A DNA stretch of 64,000 bases, taken from Panagrolaimus kolymaensis. Taxonomy: Eukaryota; Nematoda; Chromadorea; Rhabditida; Panagrolaimidae. Below are positions 12,202-26,000 of the stretch, piece by piece (the stretch's first letter is position 1; every line of letters starts with the position of its first letter). The position numbers and the translations under genes were made by a program. Under the pieces are notes generated by a model. That model was given only the letters and a program-made list of their open reading frames with translations, did no database searches and was not told where the DNA came from. The stretch spans positions 2,108,001 to 2,172,000 of the forward strand of contig JAJQJQ010000014.1 of assembly GCA_028622995.1 (NCBI GenBank), read 5' to 3'.

Positions 12202-14706
12202 GAAATAAAATTGACTCTCTTAAATATTTTTTTTATTTTTTGTTTGATTTAAACGTTTAAACAAAAAATAAGAAAATATCCAATTTAAAATATTCAAAAA
12301 GTAAAATTAAAAAAATATTCTAGCAAGCAAATTGATTGAAAGATGAAAGCAATTGCGTAAAAGAAGAAAAAAAATGTTCATATCAAAGTCGATACTTTTT
12401 TTGTTCATGAGCAACAAGCAGCAGTACTATCGTCCATGAAAATTGGCATTTCAGTGATTAATAAACATACATTTTTAAAAACATGATCCAGTGTATTTTT
12501 TGTAAACACCAAAGCAATCGATTTTATTTATGTTTTTTTTCTTTTCAGAGCAAAAGCAATTCTTGGGTGATATTTTTCGGTGGTAAAAAATGTTTTTTTT
12601 TATTTATTTTTTACACTATTTAAATTTGAATTTTCTAATAAATATTTTATTTTTAAATTTTATTTTCGGTGCTAGAATCTAAATTTATTTATAAAGTTCA
12701 TACATATTTGAAATTAAAATAAATTTTTTTAAAGAATATAAAGATAAATATAAAAAATTTCGAAGAAAAAAACTATAAAAATATTTAAAAACCAGTTACA
12801 TTGATTCATATTAGTTCAATATCAATTAATAACGGTTCATTTTATTATGTAAAAAAAGCCAAAAAATATACATCCTGATAACGAAAAAGGTATTATAAAA
12901 AATCATCTAATTCAATATCGAATTTATTAACTAACTTATTTGTCAATTTACGGAATAAATGTTCTCTTCAATTTTTTTTTTATTTTTAAAAATTCACTGC
13001 GAAAAAAACATTTCTAAACAATGTTTTTAAATTAATTATTCGAGGAAATGGAAATTAAAAAAAACAATTTTGCTTGAATTTACAATAAAACAATTTGGAT
13101 ATTTATTTTCGATCACATTTTTTTGTTCTCACCTCTCCCAACGGTCGATATCAAGTTTTACAAATTTTGTACTTTTTTTGCTCCATTTTCTTTTTTTTTT
13201 TGGTTTAGCTTTACATATTTTTTCAAAATATGAGTGCGAAATTCAATTCAATCAAGTAAAAAAAATTGAAAAAATGTGAAAAAGTAAATAAAGGAGGAAA
13301 TACTTGAAACCAACCTGAAGAAGAATCGCGCAAGAAAAATAAAAAGGAGAAAGAAAAAAGGAAAAAAAGAGTAAAGTAATGCGGAATTCGGATTATCGGC
13401 TTTTAATTCACTCATCTTTCATACCTTTTTTTTCTGCAATTTTTAATATGCGTTTTGCGGCGATCGGTTTCATTTCATCAAAAAATAAATTTTGCTAGAG
13501 CAAAAAATTTTTATTTTTTTTCAAAAGCTTCAGAAAGTCATGATTTGTTGAAAAATAAGTGGAAATTTTTAAATAAAATTTGAGCTTAAAATTTGAGCTT
13601 GAAACTCACATTAAAATTTTATTAATTTTTTTCGTTTATGGGTCATCGATTCTTCTGGATTAAAGCCAAATTTTAATTGCTAACTTTTTTTTCTGAAAAA
13701 CCCTAATTTTTTGATGAAAAAATAACTTCATTTAAAATAACATTAGTATTTTTTTGCATAATGTTGTTATTAGTTTTTTAATACTATTTTAATAAATAAT
13801 AAAAAAAACAAGAGCAAAAAAATGTGCATTGGGTCAAGGTTAGAGACAAAAACACCATTTTTTTCTTTTGCTTGGTTGAAAAACTTCTTCGAAAATAAAT
13901 CTTCTTCTTTTTGTGGGTTGCGCGAAAAAAATATAAAACAGAATAAATTCAATCATGTTTTTTGGTTTTTCTTTCTTCTTCGATGAAATATATCCAAAAA
14001 TTTCTTTTATGTATCAAAGAATAAATTTTAATTTAATTTTGTCTTCTTTATTTTTCTGTTAAATGAAATTGATCCTTAAATTTGTTCATTTTAGAATTTT
14101 TTTTAATTTGTAGTGTTTTTTGTGTTTTTTTGTCACTGTTGGTGGTCTGTCTCTCTTCTCAAGGATATTCTAAGTGAGAATGGAAAAAAAATGTTCCAAA
14201 AAAGTTGAGTTCCGCTTTCTTTTTGAGATAATTGTCACAGATTTAAAGAAACTTTGATCTTAATTTTTAGCTATTAAAAATTCCTTTTTTGCGTGTTTAA
14301 TTTTTCGTTTTTTTACAAATATAAAAAAACAAAAATTTTCATTTATTTTGTTTTGAGAAAAATTTTTTAGCGGTCGCGTCAATGTTTTTCTTTTTGGTTG
14401 TATTTTGTTTATTCCAAAATTTCTTTCTTTCAATTTTACTTGCTTGTTCATCTGTTTCTTTTTTCTCGCATTTTTTCTTAAAGCTTTGCAAAAAAAAATC
14501 TAAAAAAGTATAAAATTTATTGCTGGTCAAAACAATTTTTGCAGAGTTTTTTTATTTTATTGAGTCAGAACTCTAAGCTTCAAATCAAACAGCAAAGTTT
14601 GATTTAAAAAAAAATAGAAAAATTTTAGGACTCAGCAATGCAGATTTGTCACTCAAGAATGCTTCAGGCGAAAATTACCAATGACCATCATCGTCCTTTT
14701 TTTCTG
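12202..14706. other. Non-coding, AT-rich
   Basis: No credible gene. Open frames here are made of Lys/Asn/Phe runs from A and T tracts. I see no repeat unit or RNA gene. Confidence 0.4.
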
Positions 14707-14776
14707 GCTGTGAGGAATCGAACCTTTCAATTTCTGTTTACAAAGCACAGCAGCTAAACCACTGAACCATCAAAAC
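14706..14776 (-). pseudogene. Decayed tRNA or tRNA-derived (SINE-head) sequence
   Basis: On the minus strand, TGGTTCAGTGGTTTAGC resembles a tRNA A box/D arm and GGTTCGATTCC matches the B box exactly at the right distance. An anticodon-like arm CTGT...ACAG lies between them. The acceptor stem does not pair and the T stem is weak, so this is not a working tRNA. A tRNA-derived SINE head is an alternative. Confidence 0.42.
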
Positions 14777-15458
14777 ATAGATCTCTTTTACGAATTTTGT
14801 TAGGACATAGTCGCATAAAAAAAAGAGTTTTTTAATGGAAAAATAAAGTTTTTCATAATTTATGCAACTTCTTTCTCAAAAAAAAATCAAAGTGGATTAA
14901 AATGAGTTTATTTTATGGAAAAACCATCCTTGAAATAACTTTTTTCCCTCCTCATTTTATTAGGCAATTTTCTTCCTTTTTTTCTTTCATCTTTTGATTA
15001 CACTTTTTTCTTTTTCTCTTTTTTTCGTTCAAAACTCTTTCATAGGTGTTACTCAAAAAAAGAAAAGAAACTTCATCCCAAACTAAAAAAAATTTCATAC
15101 ATTTGAATGTGTTATGTATATTTTCTTTTTTTATCCATCAAAAAAAATGGAAGAAAAAAAATTAACCAATATCCTTGTTGCATTTTTTTTTTTGGTTTGA
15201 TTTCTTTTTTCTTTTTCTTCTTCCTTTTCGTCTCACATTCAAACCTGTTTCTATACTCTTTTTTTTCTCTCATTGCTTTTCAGAGGAAAAAAAAGCAAGG
15301 ATATTATGCTTGCTTTGCCGCGGCAGCGCAGTCATTTTTTTCATTCAGCCTTTTTAAGGAAAAATGAGACCGTTTTTCCCATTTTGATCATCTTCTTTCC
15401 TCGTTGTTAAAAAAGTACTTTTTTTAATATTCATGGGTATCATTTTCCTAAAAATAAT
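14777..15458. other. Non-coding, T-rich
   Basis: Nothing recognisable apart from long T runs. Confidence 0.35.
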
Positions 15459-15668
15459 ATGGCTTTTAATAAGTTTTTTTTGGTTGAGGTTTTTAATTAT
15501 GTTGGAGGATTTTGTAAAGCTCGTCTGCAATATCATCTCTTGGACGAAGGTGTTTTCAAAAAGTCTCTTTTTGAGAAATACAAAATCTATCGGAAACTAT
15601 TCAATAATCTTTCGCCTGCATTTATTGTTTCACATGGACTTTTGTTTTCAGCTGTTTATTTTTATTAA
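15459..15668 (+). CDS. Possible small hypothetical protein
   Basis: A 69-residue frame starting MAFNKFFLVEVFNYVGGF. It is less repetitive than other frames in this region: it has mixed charged residues (KSLFEKYKIYRKLF) and a hydrophobic end (AFIVSHGLLFSAVYFY). It could be a small membrane-associated protein. No splice signals, homologue or promoter are evident, and a second frame overlaps it, so chance is a real possibility. Confidence 0.25.
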   Translation: MAFNKFFLVEVFNYVGGFCKARLQYHLLDEGVFKKSLFEKYKIYRKLFNNLSPAFIVSHGLLFSAVYFY

Positions 15669-17983
15669 TACATATGTGTTTGTTATTCCTTGGGAAAGTC
15701 AGCGAACTTTGATCGTAGTGATTCATTTATTTTTTATAGCTTCGAGAGCGAAATAAAAAAACATCATCCATCAACAAAGCCGGGAACTAATAGTTAGTGA
15801 TTCACTTTGTCTTTTAGCTTTGATACTTTTTTAAATAATACACGACGGGGAAAATTAGTAAAGTTAAATAGATTATTGTTTTTTTTTTAAACTTCCAGGA
15901 TAATCTCAAAATTTCGGAAGCTGCTGAAAATAAAAAAACATTCAAAATAAATTCGAATGCTTTTTATTTTCAAATGTTTTTGTTACGATTTTTCTATTTT
16001 TTACAAATTACAACCATTCTTGTTTTTTTGCTTCAAAAAGTGAAATCACTTTTTTTTGTTAATATCTTTTCAAACAAAAATAATATCTCTTTCGATCACC
16101 AATAACAACTTTTTGTTTCTCTTTTTTTTATATATCCATTTTTTTCTTGCCCAAACATAATCACTTTTTTTTTTATCGTGTTATCAAATTTTTGCCATCT
16201 GTTATTCTTTCTTTTCTTTTTTAATATTATTTTTTCTCTCCATCATCGCTTTCTTTTTTTTTTTCTTTGCATCGTCGCTTGCCTTTTTTTTTATAGTTCG
16301 TAAAACAACGACAACAACAAACGTAACATTTTTTTTCCTTCTTCGGTAGATACTTGAAGAAACAACTAAAAAAAGGCATGAAAAAAATGATCGCGATCAA
16401 AGACAACAATGTCACCTTCAAAAAGAAAAAAAAATTACGAGGGTGGCGAGGATAAGAAAAAAAATGTAATAAAAAAAATATTGCGCAAACGTTCTAACAA
16501 CACAAATATATACACGGGCATGTATCTGCTTGCTAATCTTTTACTAATCTTTTCTCTCTTTTTTTTGTTGCATATTTTTTTATTCTTTTGCTGCTGCGTC
16601 TTCGCCTTTTTTTTCGCAAAAAAAGTTGTGTTGTTGTTAATTTATGACGATTATCTCACATTTTATCCATCCATCCAAATATTTTTTATGGCCATCGGCA
16701 AAAAGGCAAATTTTTTTATGAGTTTTTTTTATTATAAGAAGCAAGCGATCAGATTAAGAAAAATATATACAAACGGGCGATTATGCATATATATTTTTTT
16801 TGAAGGTTGGTTGGTGTTTTTGGTTGTCGACAGCTTGTCACTTTTTGATAATGATCTCCCTCTTTTTCTTTCTTTTTGTTGCCTGGTTTTTAGGGACTTT
16901 TTTTTTCTTTTGGCTTCCGATTTGATGGTTTAAGAAAAAAAAGAAGAAGAAGTTGTTTTTAGGAGGGAAAAAATCAACCAAACTTTAAACGTTTTTTTCT
17001 TTTTCAAAACATTTATAAAAAACTTTTAGTTTAAAAAAAATTGTCGGCAAATTCATTTATGTATTTTTTGTCGGTGGTTTAAAAATTCACTAAACATGTT
17101 GCTGTTGTTTTATTGTTTTTAGAGGTCATTAAGGTACTTGAAGATGAACCTTTTTTTTTAAGATAGAGAGGTTTTCAAAAAAAAATTACTTGACACAGCT
17201 TTCATAAAAATTCTACAATTATTTTTTACAAAAAAGCGACATTTTCTATTGGCAGATATGCTAATTTTTGAATCATCATCAAGCATTTATTCTTTGACGT
17301 TCTGTTTTTAAGATTTTTTTCGATTTTAAAAAAAAAATTCATTCATATTTAAAAATTTATATTGTTTCTTAATTCAATTTAGTCCTTTGAAAGCATAGGT
17401 TCAGTAAAATTTTAATCTATCTCAATAATAGAACCTTTGATCGAGAAAGAAAAAAGAAATAAGTGAGATAAGTTTATTATTATTTTTGTTTGTTTTAGCT
17501 TTTTCTCTCAATTTCACGCAATACCCAATCTTTCATCGCCTCTTTTATTGGAGGTATTATATATATTTTATTCATTCATTTGCTAATACGTTTTGTTTTG
17601 CGTTCTTTTCTTTTTTTCTTACACTTTTGGGTTCGTTCAAATTCCACCACATCGCTTTATTGCTTTGCTTGCTTACTTATTTTGTTTGCAAACAATATAT
17701 TTGCTTTCTATGTGTGTGTGTTTATTTTATGAAAAGTGAGGGGTGGGTTTATTAGCATGCAAACATAAATACATTTATGGCTTGTTTTTTTTATGTTTTC
17801 ATTCGTTTACATTAAAATTAATGTATTTACAAAAAAATCTGCATGCACATATTTTTTCTTTATAGATTGGTTTTTCTTTTGTGATGAAAATAAAAATTTT
17901 TCTCGAAAAAATGTTTGCTAACAAATTATTAAAGTTTTTAAAGATGGAAAAAATAATGGGAGAAAAAACGAAAAAAAGTTACA
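15669..17983. other. Non-coding, homopolymer-rich
   Basis: Long T and A tracts, with a short TG repeat near 17712. The longer open frames (for example around 16409-16933) are Phe/Leu/Lys runs from these tracts and are not supported as genes. Confidence 0.4.
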
Positions 17984-18056
17984 TGATCTCGGGCGGGCTC
18001 GAACCACCGACCTTCTGCGTGTTAGGCAGACGTGATAACCGCTACACCACGAGACC
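17984..18056 (-). tRNA. tRNA-Val (anticodon AAC)
   Basis: Read on the minus strand it folds as a full cloverleaf. The acceptor stem is GGTCTCG with CGAGATC (one G-T pair). The D arm contains GTGGTGTAGCGGTTATCAC, the anticodon stem is TCTGC/GCAGA with loop CTAACAC (anticodon AAC), and the T arm is GGTGG/CCGCC with loop TTCGAGC. There is no intron. It stands alone in a gene-poor region. Confidence 0.95.
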
Positions 18057-19749
18057 ACATCATCCAAGCTATGTCGAACATTAAAATAGCCAGAAACTTT
18101 TTTTACCTTCCTTTTTGACACACACTCGTTCGGCTGCAAAAACTTTTTTTTACTCGGTAGCGGCTATTTTTTTTTGCGTTTGCTTTTGCTCTATTTTTTC
18201 CCTTCAAAAAAGTAATAAATCACCTCAAAGCTTTATTAAAAAATAAATTTAAAAAAGAATAAAAGATTTGAATCTGAACTACTTTTTTTTTCTCCTTCTT
18301 TCGCTCAACTGAAAATCATGATCCTCCATTTTTATTTTTTCATTACTTCTTCTTGCGAGATTCATGCTGCTACAAGCTAGCAGCTCTCTTACCGCCGCCG
18401 CCGCCGATGACCCTTTGATTTTTTTCTTCACTTTTTTATTTTTATTTTTTGAGGGCATTGGCGCTTGGGAAAGAATATAAAAAAAAATTAAAGCGGTCGT
18501 CGTTGTCGGAGTTGTTGATTATTATCGCCAATGCTAAAAAGCTTTTTTGATAGTTTTCTTCTTTTTGTCGATTTGTTTTTTAGTTTTAAATATAAATTTA
18601 AAATTTAGTATTTCCAACGTGTCAAAAGCTTTTGGAAGATTAGGATAATTGCGCTTTTGGATTTAAAATGGTGTCACTAATATCCTCTTAATAAAAACCG
18701 CCGTTATTTAAAACTCCCATCATATAGTAATTTTCTTAGATAAAAAAAAAACTTCTTTTAAAACGTGGCTTCTCATAGTCGTATTTACTGAATATTATTT
18801 TTAACGAGGATTGTGTGTGCCACCACGATTCTATGATTGAATAATCTTACAAAATTATTTTTTAGGATTTAAATAAAAAATTTGTAAATATTTGTAATTT
18901 TTTATTTTTTAACTTTTTTTTCTCATTTTGACCGTGACAAAAAATTTTTAATGACCATTCAAGCATTATTTATCCTTAACGATCCATCTCCAAAATTTCA
19001 AAAACTTTCTTTTTTCTTTACAAAGTTTTCTATCACATTTTTTGTTCTAAAATGATTTATGCTATAAAAAAACTTTTTTGATAAATTACTTTTCTTTCCT
19101 TTTATTTTTAACTTCGAAGTTCGAACACTTTCTTTTTTTTTGAAAAAAAGCAAAATCTCATTTTGCCATCTTTTCTTTTTTTCCGTCAAGGTAATGGAAG
19201 AAGAGTTCAGCAAAAAAGAAATTAGAAGCCGTTCGATCACAAACTCACTTTCAGAGAGATTTTGCTGTTGTTTTTTTTTCTTCATGTTTTTTCTTACCTT
19301 TGCCAAAAAAATAAAATAAAGAAAGTCCTTGAGTTTTTCTTATTCTTTTTTTTATGGTGAGTTACGGAATGAGATGGCCTCGACAAGGCTATTTGAGGCG
19401 ATCGTGTATGTATGTATGCACATATCAAAATTCAATTTATTCTATCTATTTGTCGGTGGCCGAAACAAACTACTACCACTGTTACGGCAGAGAGGGTAGC
19501 AGCGTTTCTAAAAGGAGCGTGTAACGAACGAACACCTCGTTTTTATTCCTCTTCTTTACCTCCTTAAAAAATTGCCATAGCGGGCAGAAAAATAAAAGCA
19601 TCAAAGAGGGAAAAAGTTTTTGGTTGATTTGGTTTGACAACGATCCGTCCACAAAAAAAAACTTAGAAAATATTCCATGAGAAAAAAAGAAGGTAACTAA
19701 CCCGTTCGATTTTTTTATGCAATAACATCCTTGATTTTTTGTCACGCGG
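18057..19749. other. Non-coding, with a GCC microsatellite
   Basis: Contains a short CCGCCGCCGCCGCCG run near 18392-18406. No gene seen. Confidence 0.4.
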
Positions 19750-20079
19750 TGACAGATATTGGTTTCGTCGAGGTTTAGGAAGAAGAGTTCTTTGGGAGTT
19801 GATTGTATCTTCTGCAGCTGGGATCATCCAAATAAACACAAGAGCATATCACAAACATATTTATTCAGGATAAACAACAACCAGCACAGATGAACACATG
19901 ATAACACAACTAACTAAGGAAAAGCTAACAAACAAAAGCTACGAAGAGAGAATTTAGGCTGCCATTTGGCTGACTTCATTTCTTTGATTGAGTGGAGCAT
20001 TCTGTTTGAGATTCAGGAAGCAAGAGCACGAGCAAGAGTTTGAGAGGCGGGAAGTTTGAATGTGCTAGGAGCTGCGCCA
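19750..20079 (-). mobile_element. Probable solo LTR of a retrotransposon
   Basis: This 330-bp block is GC-richer and far less homopolymeric than its surroundings. It begins TG (TGACAGATATTGG) and ends CA (GAGCTGCGCCA). The flanking 5-mers are CGCGG on the left and CGCGA on the right, a 4/5 match to a target duplication. On the minus strand it carries two possible polyadenylation signals (AATAAATATG and TGTTTATTTGG) in the order expected of an LTR R/U5 region. No internal retrotransposon genes flank it, which suggests a solo LTR left by recombination. The imperfect flank and unusual termini keep this tentative. Confidence 0.42.
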
Positions 20080-23000
20080 CGCGACTTTTTTTTTGCCTTG
20101 CCTCTTTCCTTTTTTTTCCACATGTGGACAATTAATTGTTGTTGTTGTTTTTTTATGAGATACTTTTTTTCAATGGACATTGAGTTGACAGATTCTTTTT
20201 TTGTTCGATAAAAAATAAGGTTTGAATATTGGAAATTTTTTTAGATGGACTTCCAATAAATGGATGTTGTTGATGGGTTCTCTTTGTTTTTGACAGTTAT
20301 GTTTTTTTATGCCAAAAAAAAATGAATGGTCATTGCAAAAACAAAACAAAAAAAAGACATTTGCTTAAAAACGATGGTTGCGTAACTACTGTGTGGTCAA
20401 TGAGGTCGTTATCTTTATTTTAGTTTTGGTTGATTGACATGTTAGTGATGTAATGATTTTTTTAACAATGGCATTTAAAAAAAGAAAACTGATATTTTTC
20501 TTTGCTTATTTTAAAGGTTCAAATCAAATAAAAAAGTTAGTAGTTTTCCTAACATCCATGGTTTTCTAAATTTTGAACATCCATTTTTTCTATATTTTTT
20601 TTTCTACTTTGCTATCATTTCAAGAATTAGAATTTTTCTTGGACTATTTTTATTTAAATAATTTCTTATATCTGCATATTAATTTGTTTTTGAGTTTAAA
20701 ACTATCCTTGCTTTATTTTTTCGTGTTTTACTTTTCCAGGTGCCTCTCTGTTTTTTTTTTACGGTTTTATTTTTTATACTCACTCATATCACATGTTTCT
20801 TTATCTAAAGAAACCTACCTCATTGTTGCTGTTTTTATTATTACAAAATGGTGTGTTTTTTTCCTCTTCAAAAAGTTCTTTTTTTGTTTCTTTCTTTTGC
20901 CAAAACATAATAATCACAATTTTTCTTCTTCTTTAAAGTTTAAGATTATTTTCTGGAACAAAATTTCTTTTCTTTTTTTTTACATTCATTTCTTTTCTTT
21001 GTGTTTGTTTTTATTACCAATAATTTTCTATAAAAAATATTTAATTCAAAAAATAACTTTCACTCTTCAAACTTTTTTTTAACTTTTTTCAACTAACAAC
21101 CCGAAAAGATTTTTACCTTGAACCAAAAGAGAAATAAAAATTAGCTAATAAACATTTTTTCTTTTTTCTTTTTTTTACTTTCTCTTTCTGATAAAAAAAA
21201 GTAATAAAGAAAAGTGTGACATAGTTCATAAATTTATTTTAATGTCGCGTTGTCTTGTGTTTTTTTATTTTCCTTAGTTTGATGCAATTATTGCACATTC
21301 ATGGAACTTCTCTGCTTTGAACTCAAATAACAGGTTTTCATATTTATCTATTTTTTGTTTTTGGTGATCATGTTTTCTTTGCTTATTCGAAAGATGAATG
21401 AACTTTTAGTTAATAAAAAAAACTTTTTTCTAAACTAAAATTTTTTTTGCTTTGAGACATACACACAAAAAATAAAAAGGTAAAGTTGATAGTTTCGAAG
21501 CTAAATTTTAAGCAATTTTGCCTGTTTTGGTGATTCGAAATTTCCATTTTTTGGATAGTAACTTTCATGTTTTTTAAGTTCAAATTCTATGTGATTTAAA
21601 AACTAAAATAGTTAGTCCTAGAGCGAAGGTTTATATTTGCCATTTTTATTCTGAAAATTAAAGTCGCCCTAAAATAAGACACTTTCCTTCGGCTGCTCAA
21701 GAACTTTTTCCTCCCACATATTTCTTTTTTCAACGCCTCATCATCTTTTCAACTTTTTCTTTAAAATGAATGCGCGAAAAATAACAACCGTTTTTTTTCT
21801 TTTTCGAAGTTCGAATGTTTCTTTCTTTTTTTTAAAATTGAAAGTCTCTTGACTTTTTTTTTTCTTCTTCAAAAAAATGGAACATTTGAAACTCATTTTT
21901 TTTAAAGAAAATAATAATAAGATTATAGCTATTCTTTCTTTCAAATTTTTTAGAGTCTTTCCTTTTCCGTTTTAAAATTGAAAAAAATTATAGAAATTTA
22001 AAATAATAAAAATTGAGGAGAAATTGAGGAATAGAGATCCGTCAAATCAAAAAAAAGAAAATTATTTTTTGACCTCTTCTTCTCTCTTTTGTTATGTATG
22101 TTGGTTGTTGAGAGACTCCTTCCTGTCTTCTAAAATAGGAAATTAAAAGAGAGAAGAAAAAAAAACTAAACTGAACTAAACAAAACTAAAAAAATAAATC
22201 TAGTAAAACTCATTTAAAAAAATATATTTATAAAAGAAAATTGTTTTAAATTATTTTTTTCTGTTGTTTAAATTTTTCCTGTTCCATTTTTTAATTTGGT
22301 ATGATTTCCAGTTTTTTAAATTCCGATAGAAAAGTGTTGTAGTTTTATTTAGTCAAAGAAAATCCAAATCTTTTTTGGGCTCTTCAAAAAGTGGAATAGG
22401 TTTAGGTATTTCTCTAATAAACTTTGTAACTCACGAAATTTTGTATGCGTTTTTTTCCTGAAATATTTTTGATAACTAAAATAAATTTTCCATTTATATT
22501 ATTCTCTCACACAAATCATAGTAATATCAAAAAAATAATATAAAATTCCCTTTTTGTCTCGAATGGAAGTCTCATTTCTCGAAGATATTAAAAATTCTCT
22601 TAATTTTTTGTTGATTTAGAGAAAACATAGGTATTTTTCCTTTTTTTTTAAGTATAAAAAATTCCAATGTTTTACTTTCTTTTTGGCGAGGTTACTTTCT
22701 TTCTGTCAAAACCTTCTTCACTTTCTTGGACCTTCGCCAAAAGTCAAGGACCTAAAACTCAATTAATGTCACTCAACTATTTTTTTTTCTTTCCGGAAAC
22801 AAAACATATTCATTCACTACAAAAATAACAATGTCAAATAAATAAAATCAAAAGTGAAAAATATTTTTATTAAAAACTATAAATCTTTCTTTTCCATGAT
22901 TTTTTTTTTAATTGAAGGACATCTTTTGCAATTATGGGTATTGTGGCTGTTGTTGTTCCGGAATTACTTACTATAGACTCAATATTTTCTTTTACTTTTT

Positions 23001-26000
23001 ATTTCACTTATGTCTTCTTTTGTATTATTTATTTTGTGGAATGAGTAGAATTTAATTTGAGTCATCATCCTCACTTTCGAAGAAGAAAAAGAAGAAAAAA
23101 AGAAAGATGGAATTTTAAAATAAAATAAAATAAAAAATGAATCAAAATAAAGGTCATTGCACAATTTTTTTTTGTTTTGTTCAAAGTAAAAAAAATCACC
23201 ATCGCAGAAAAAAAAGATGAATTTTATTTTTGTCGAACAACTAAAAATTCTTAGGTTTTTTTGTTGATTGGCGGCCTTCAACTTAGTCAGAGATCCTTCT
23301 TCCTAAACGTGGCCTTTTTTTAAAAAACAAAAAAGCTCAAAAGTTTTTTTTCTTTTGTTTTTACAAAAATAAATTGGTATCTTTTTTCTATTCAAATTTT
23401 TCTATCGAATAATAAAAATTCATTAAAAAATTTTAAAACTATAAATTTCTAGTTTTTGTTTTCTTTGATGAATTTTTATCTGAAATTTGTTTCACTTTGT
23501 TTCTTTTTTCTTTTCTTTTTCTGCCTCATATAGTTAGTTGGTAGTCATAGTCAAAATTTCATCGCATACAAAATTAGATTGAAATTTTTACAATAGTCTC
23601 TACTGGCGAGGAAGGAGTGAGCGAGCTACTGATGTGGAGAAGCTTCCGTCCGCACTATTGCATATACACAAAATTTAGACTATTCATGCATGCATTTTTA
23701 TTAGTTCTATGATATATTTTTTTTTCATTGATATTTTCTATAGCTTTTTTGGTTAGAATTAATAATATGTCTAAAAAATTAGTTTCGAAATTAGGAAATC
23801 ATTGCTTAAATCCATATTTTCGAAAACTGTGGCCAGAAAGCTTTTTCTTGATCAGTTTTTCAATGTGCTTTTTTTTTAATTTAAATTTTGTGTTTTCATA
23901 GCTAAATTCATTATCTTAAATTTTTAGAAAAAAAGTATTTCGAATTTCTGTAAATCGAAGTAAGAATCTGTCTCTTAAAGCAAAATAAAAAAATATTTTT
24001 ATGAGTCTCATCACGAAATTTTTAGGTTTTTAAAGTTTTGGTATTTACATATTTTTTCTATCATATTTTATCCTTAGTCTTTTAACTAAATTAAAGATTT
24101 AGTAAAGTATGTATATCCATCGAAAAGTTTCAAAATCGTTTTTAATTTCTCCAACCAGCGTCTTCGGTCTCCAGTTCTCTCTAATTTGGACATTATAACA
24201 ACAAAAAAAAGTAAACTCCATAATATTATTACACAACTTTTTTAGTCTTTTTTTTTTGCCTCACGGAATGAATCATTATTTTTAACTCAATTAACTTATT
24301 ATTTTTTTACGTTTAATGTCTTTATTTTTATTATCATTTCCAAGTCTCCCATTGTTTTTTTTGTATCTCATAATTCCTTTATTTATTTTTTCCCACAATT
24401 TTGCCAGAGGGCATCCATAATTTAGTGTGTTTTTTTTAGCCATATTTGGGAGGGAAGAAGTCCTAATGATTTCTTCGTCGTCGTCTTCGTTTTTGATCTT
24501 TTTTTTCCTTTTAATAAAAAAAAATAACTAAAATAATGATTTAATATTTTTTAGTGGTTTTCAACTTTTTTTTGTTTCGCTTGGCCAATTGCCTTTTTAA
24601 AAATAAAAAATAAAAAAGAAAAAAGATATGAAAGAAATCAGTATTTTGCTTTTTTGAAAAGCGTCGGCGACAACATCGGAACATGGATCACCAATAATAA
24701 ATATATCACTGACGCCAGTAGCTGCTAGCTATAACTGTGTGGCGTCGTCAGATGCGGGAAACACTTTTTTGTTAAAAAGCTAGTTTCTTTCTTTTTTTGG
24801 TCAACAAAAAATAAATAAATTGTTTTTAAAATGGTCTTCTTCTTTTTTTGTTTATGTTCGCATGATTTGTTATTGAAGAAACATATGTGTGTGGTGACAA
24901 TAGCGGCAAATATGTTATGTAATAATATTTTAACAACAGCTGTTTTTTTCTTTTCTGTTAAAAAATATGTCGGTGAAAAATGTTGGAAGTTTAGAACGTG
25001 AGTTTATGTTTTAATTTTTCCTGGATTTTGTGATTTAAGTCCAAAAATATAGCTGCCTTTATAAAATTGGTGTATGCTTTCTGTTTTCGCAAAATAATAT
25101 GGATTATTGTGGGCTGACATTATTATTTAAAGCTTACAGTATTTTTTGAAAATAAGACGGATATTTTTTTGCTGGGTAATTTTTTTTCAAAATATGCTTA
25201 AATTTGAATATCATATTAATGTTCCGGAAAAATATGGTTAATATTAACTTTGGCCTTGAAAGAAAAAATCTCTTCTTATCCACTATTTACTTTGCCATTT
25301 TCAAAAAATTTAAGTTCAAAACAAAAATAATCCATCGATGGATTTAAAAAAAATTACAAAATACTTACAATTTTCCATCTATGTACTTAATGGCCCTAAT
25401 TTTATACTTTAAAAAATACTTTGTCATCGATAATGATCATCATCCATCCTACTAAAATCCTTTTCGAAAATCCATCGAGGTCATATTGGGTCATCCATTT
25501 TTTTCTTCTCATTCATCTTCTTTCGCTTGTCATTATTTTACTTTGTCATTTTTTTTAAATCCATTTCTTTTTATTTTTTTTTACTTGATTACAGCGATTT
25601 GGGGTTTTCGATCCGATTTTTTACAGATTTATTTATTTTTTAAGATTGGAGCATTCTTGGATTTTATGGAACAAATTTATAGTCTAAACTTTTTAGCCCC
25701 CATTTTTCTTTTTAATTCCAAAAATTCAAAAAAAAGAAAAAAAACTATAGTATTTTACTTGCAACATTTTTTTATGTTTTTTTATTTTATTTTTTTATCG
25801 GAGAAAGGTCGAACGACACAAAATATGGAAAGAGGCGTACCTTTTTTCTATTCCTTTTTTTATTTTTTTAGATGCAACCTTGTTTTTGGCATTAAAAAAA
25901 TTGAATTGAATTGCGCAATGGGGTTTGTAAAAAAAAGAGAAAAGGAAAAAGAATGGGTTTTTTTTTGATGGACAACCAAAAAAGGGAAAAAGGTAAAATA

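Noticed and set aside
16409..16933. Long plus-strand open frame of 174 codons
   Set aside because: Composed of Phe, Leu and Lys runs from T and A tracts; no domain, conserved motif or splice context.
20573..21082. Hydrophobic open frame of about 169 codons that could be read as a membrane protein
   Set aside because: It lacks an ATG start and is an effect of T-rich DNA (Phe/Leu/Ser); surrounding DNA has the same composition and no splice pattern.
25486..25968. 160-codon open frame
   Set aside because: T-tract translation without a plausible start, repeats or homologous motif.
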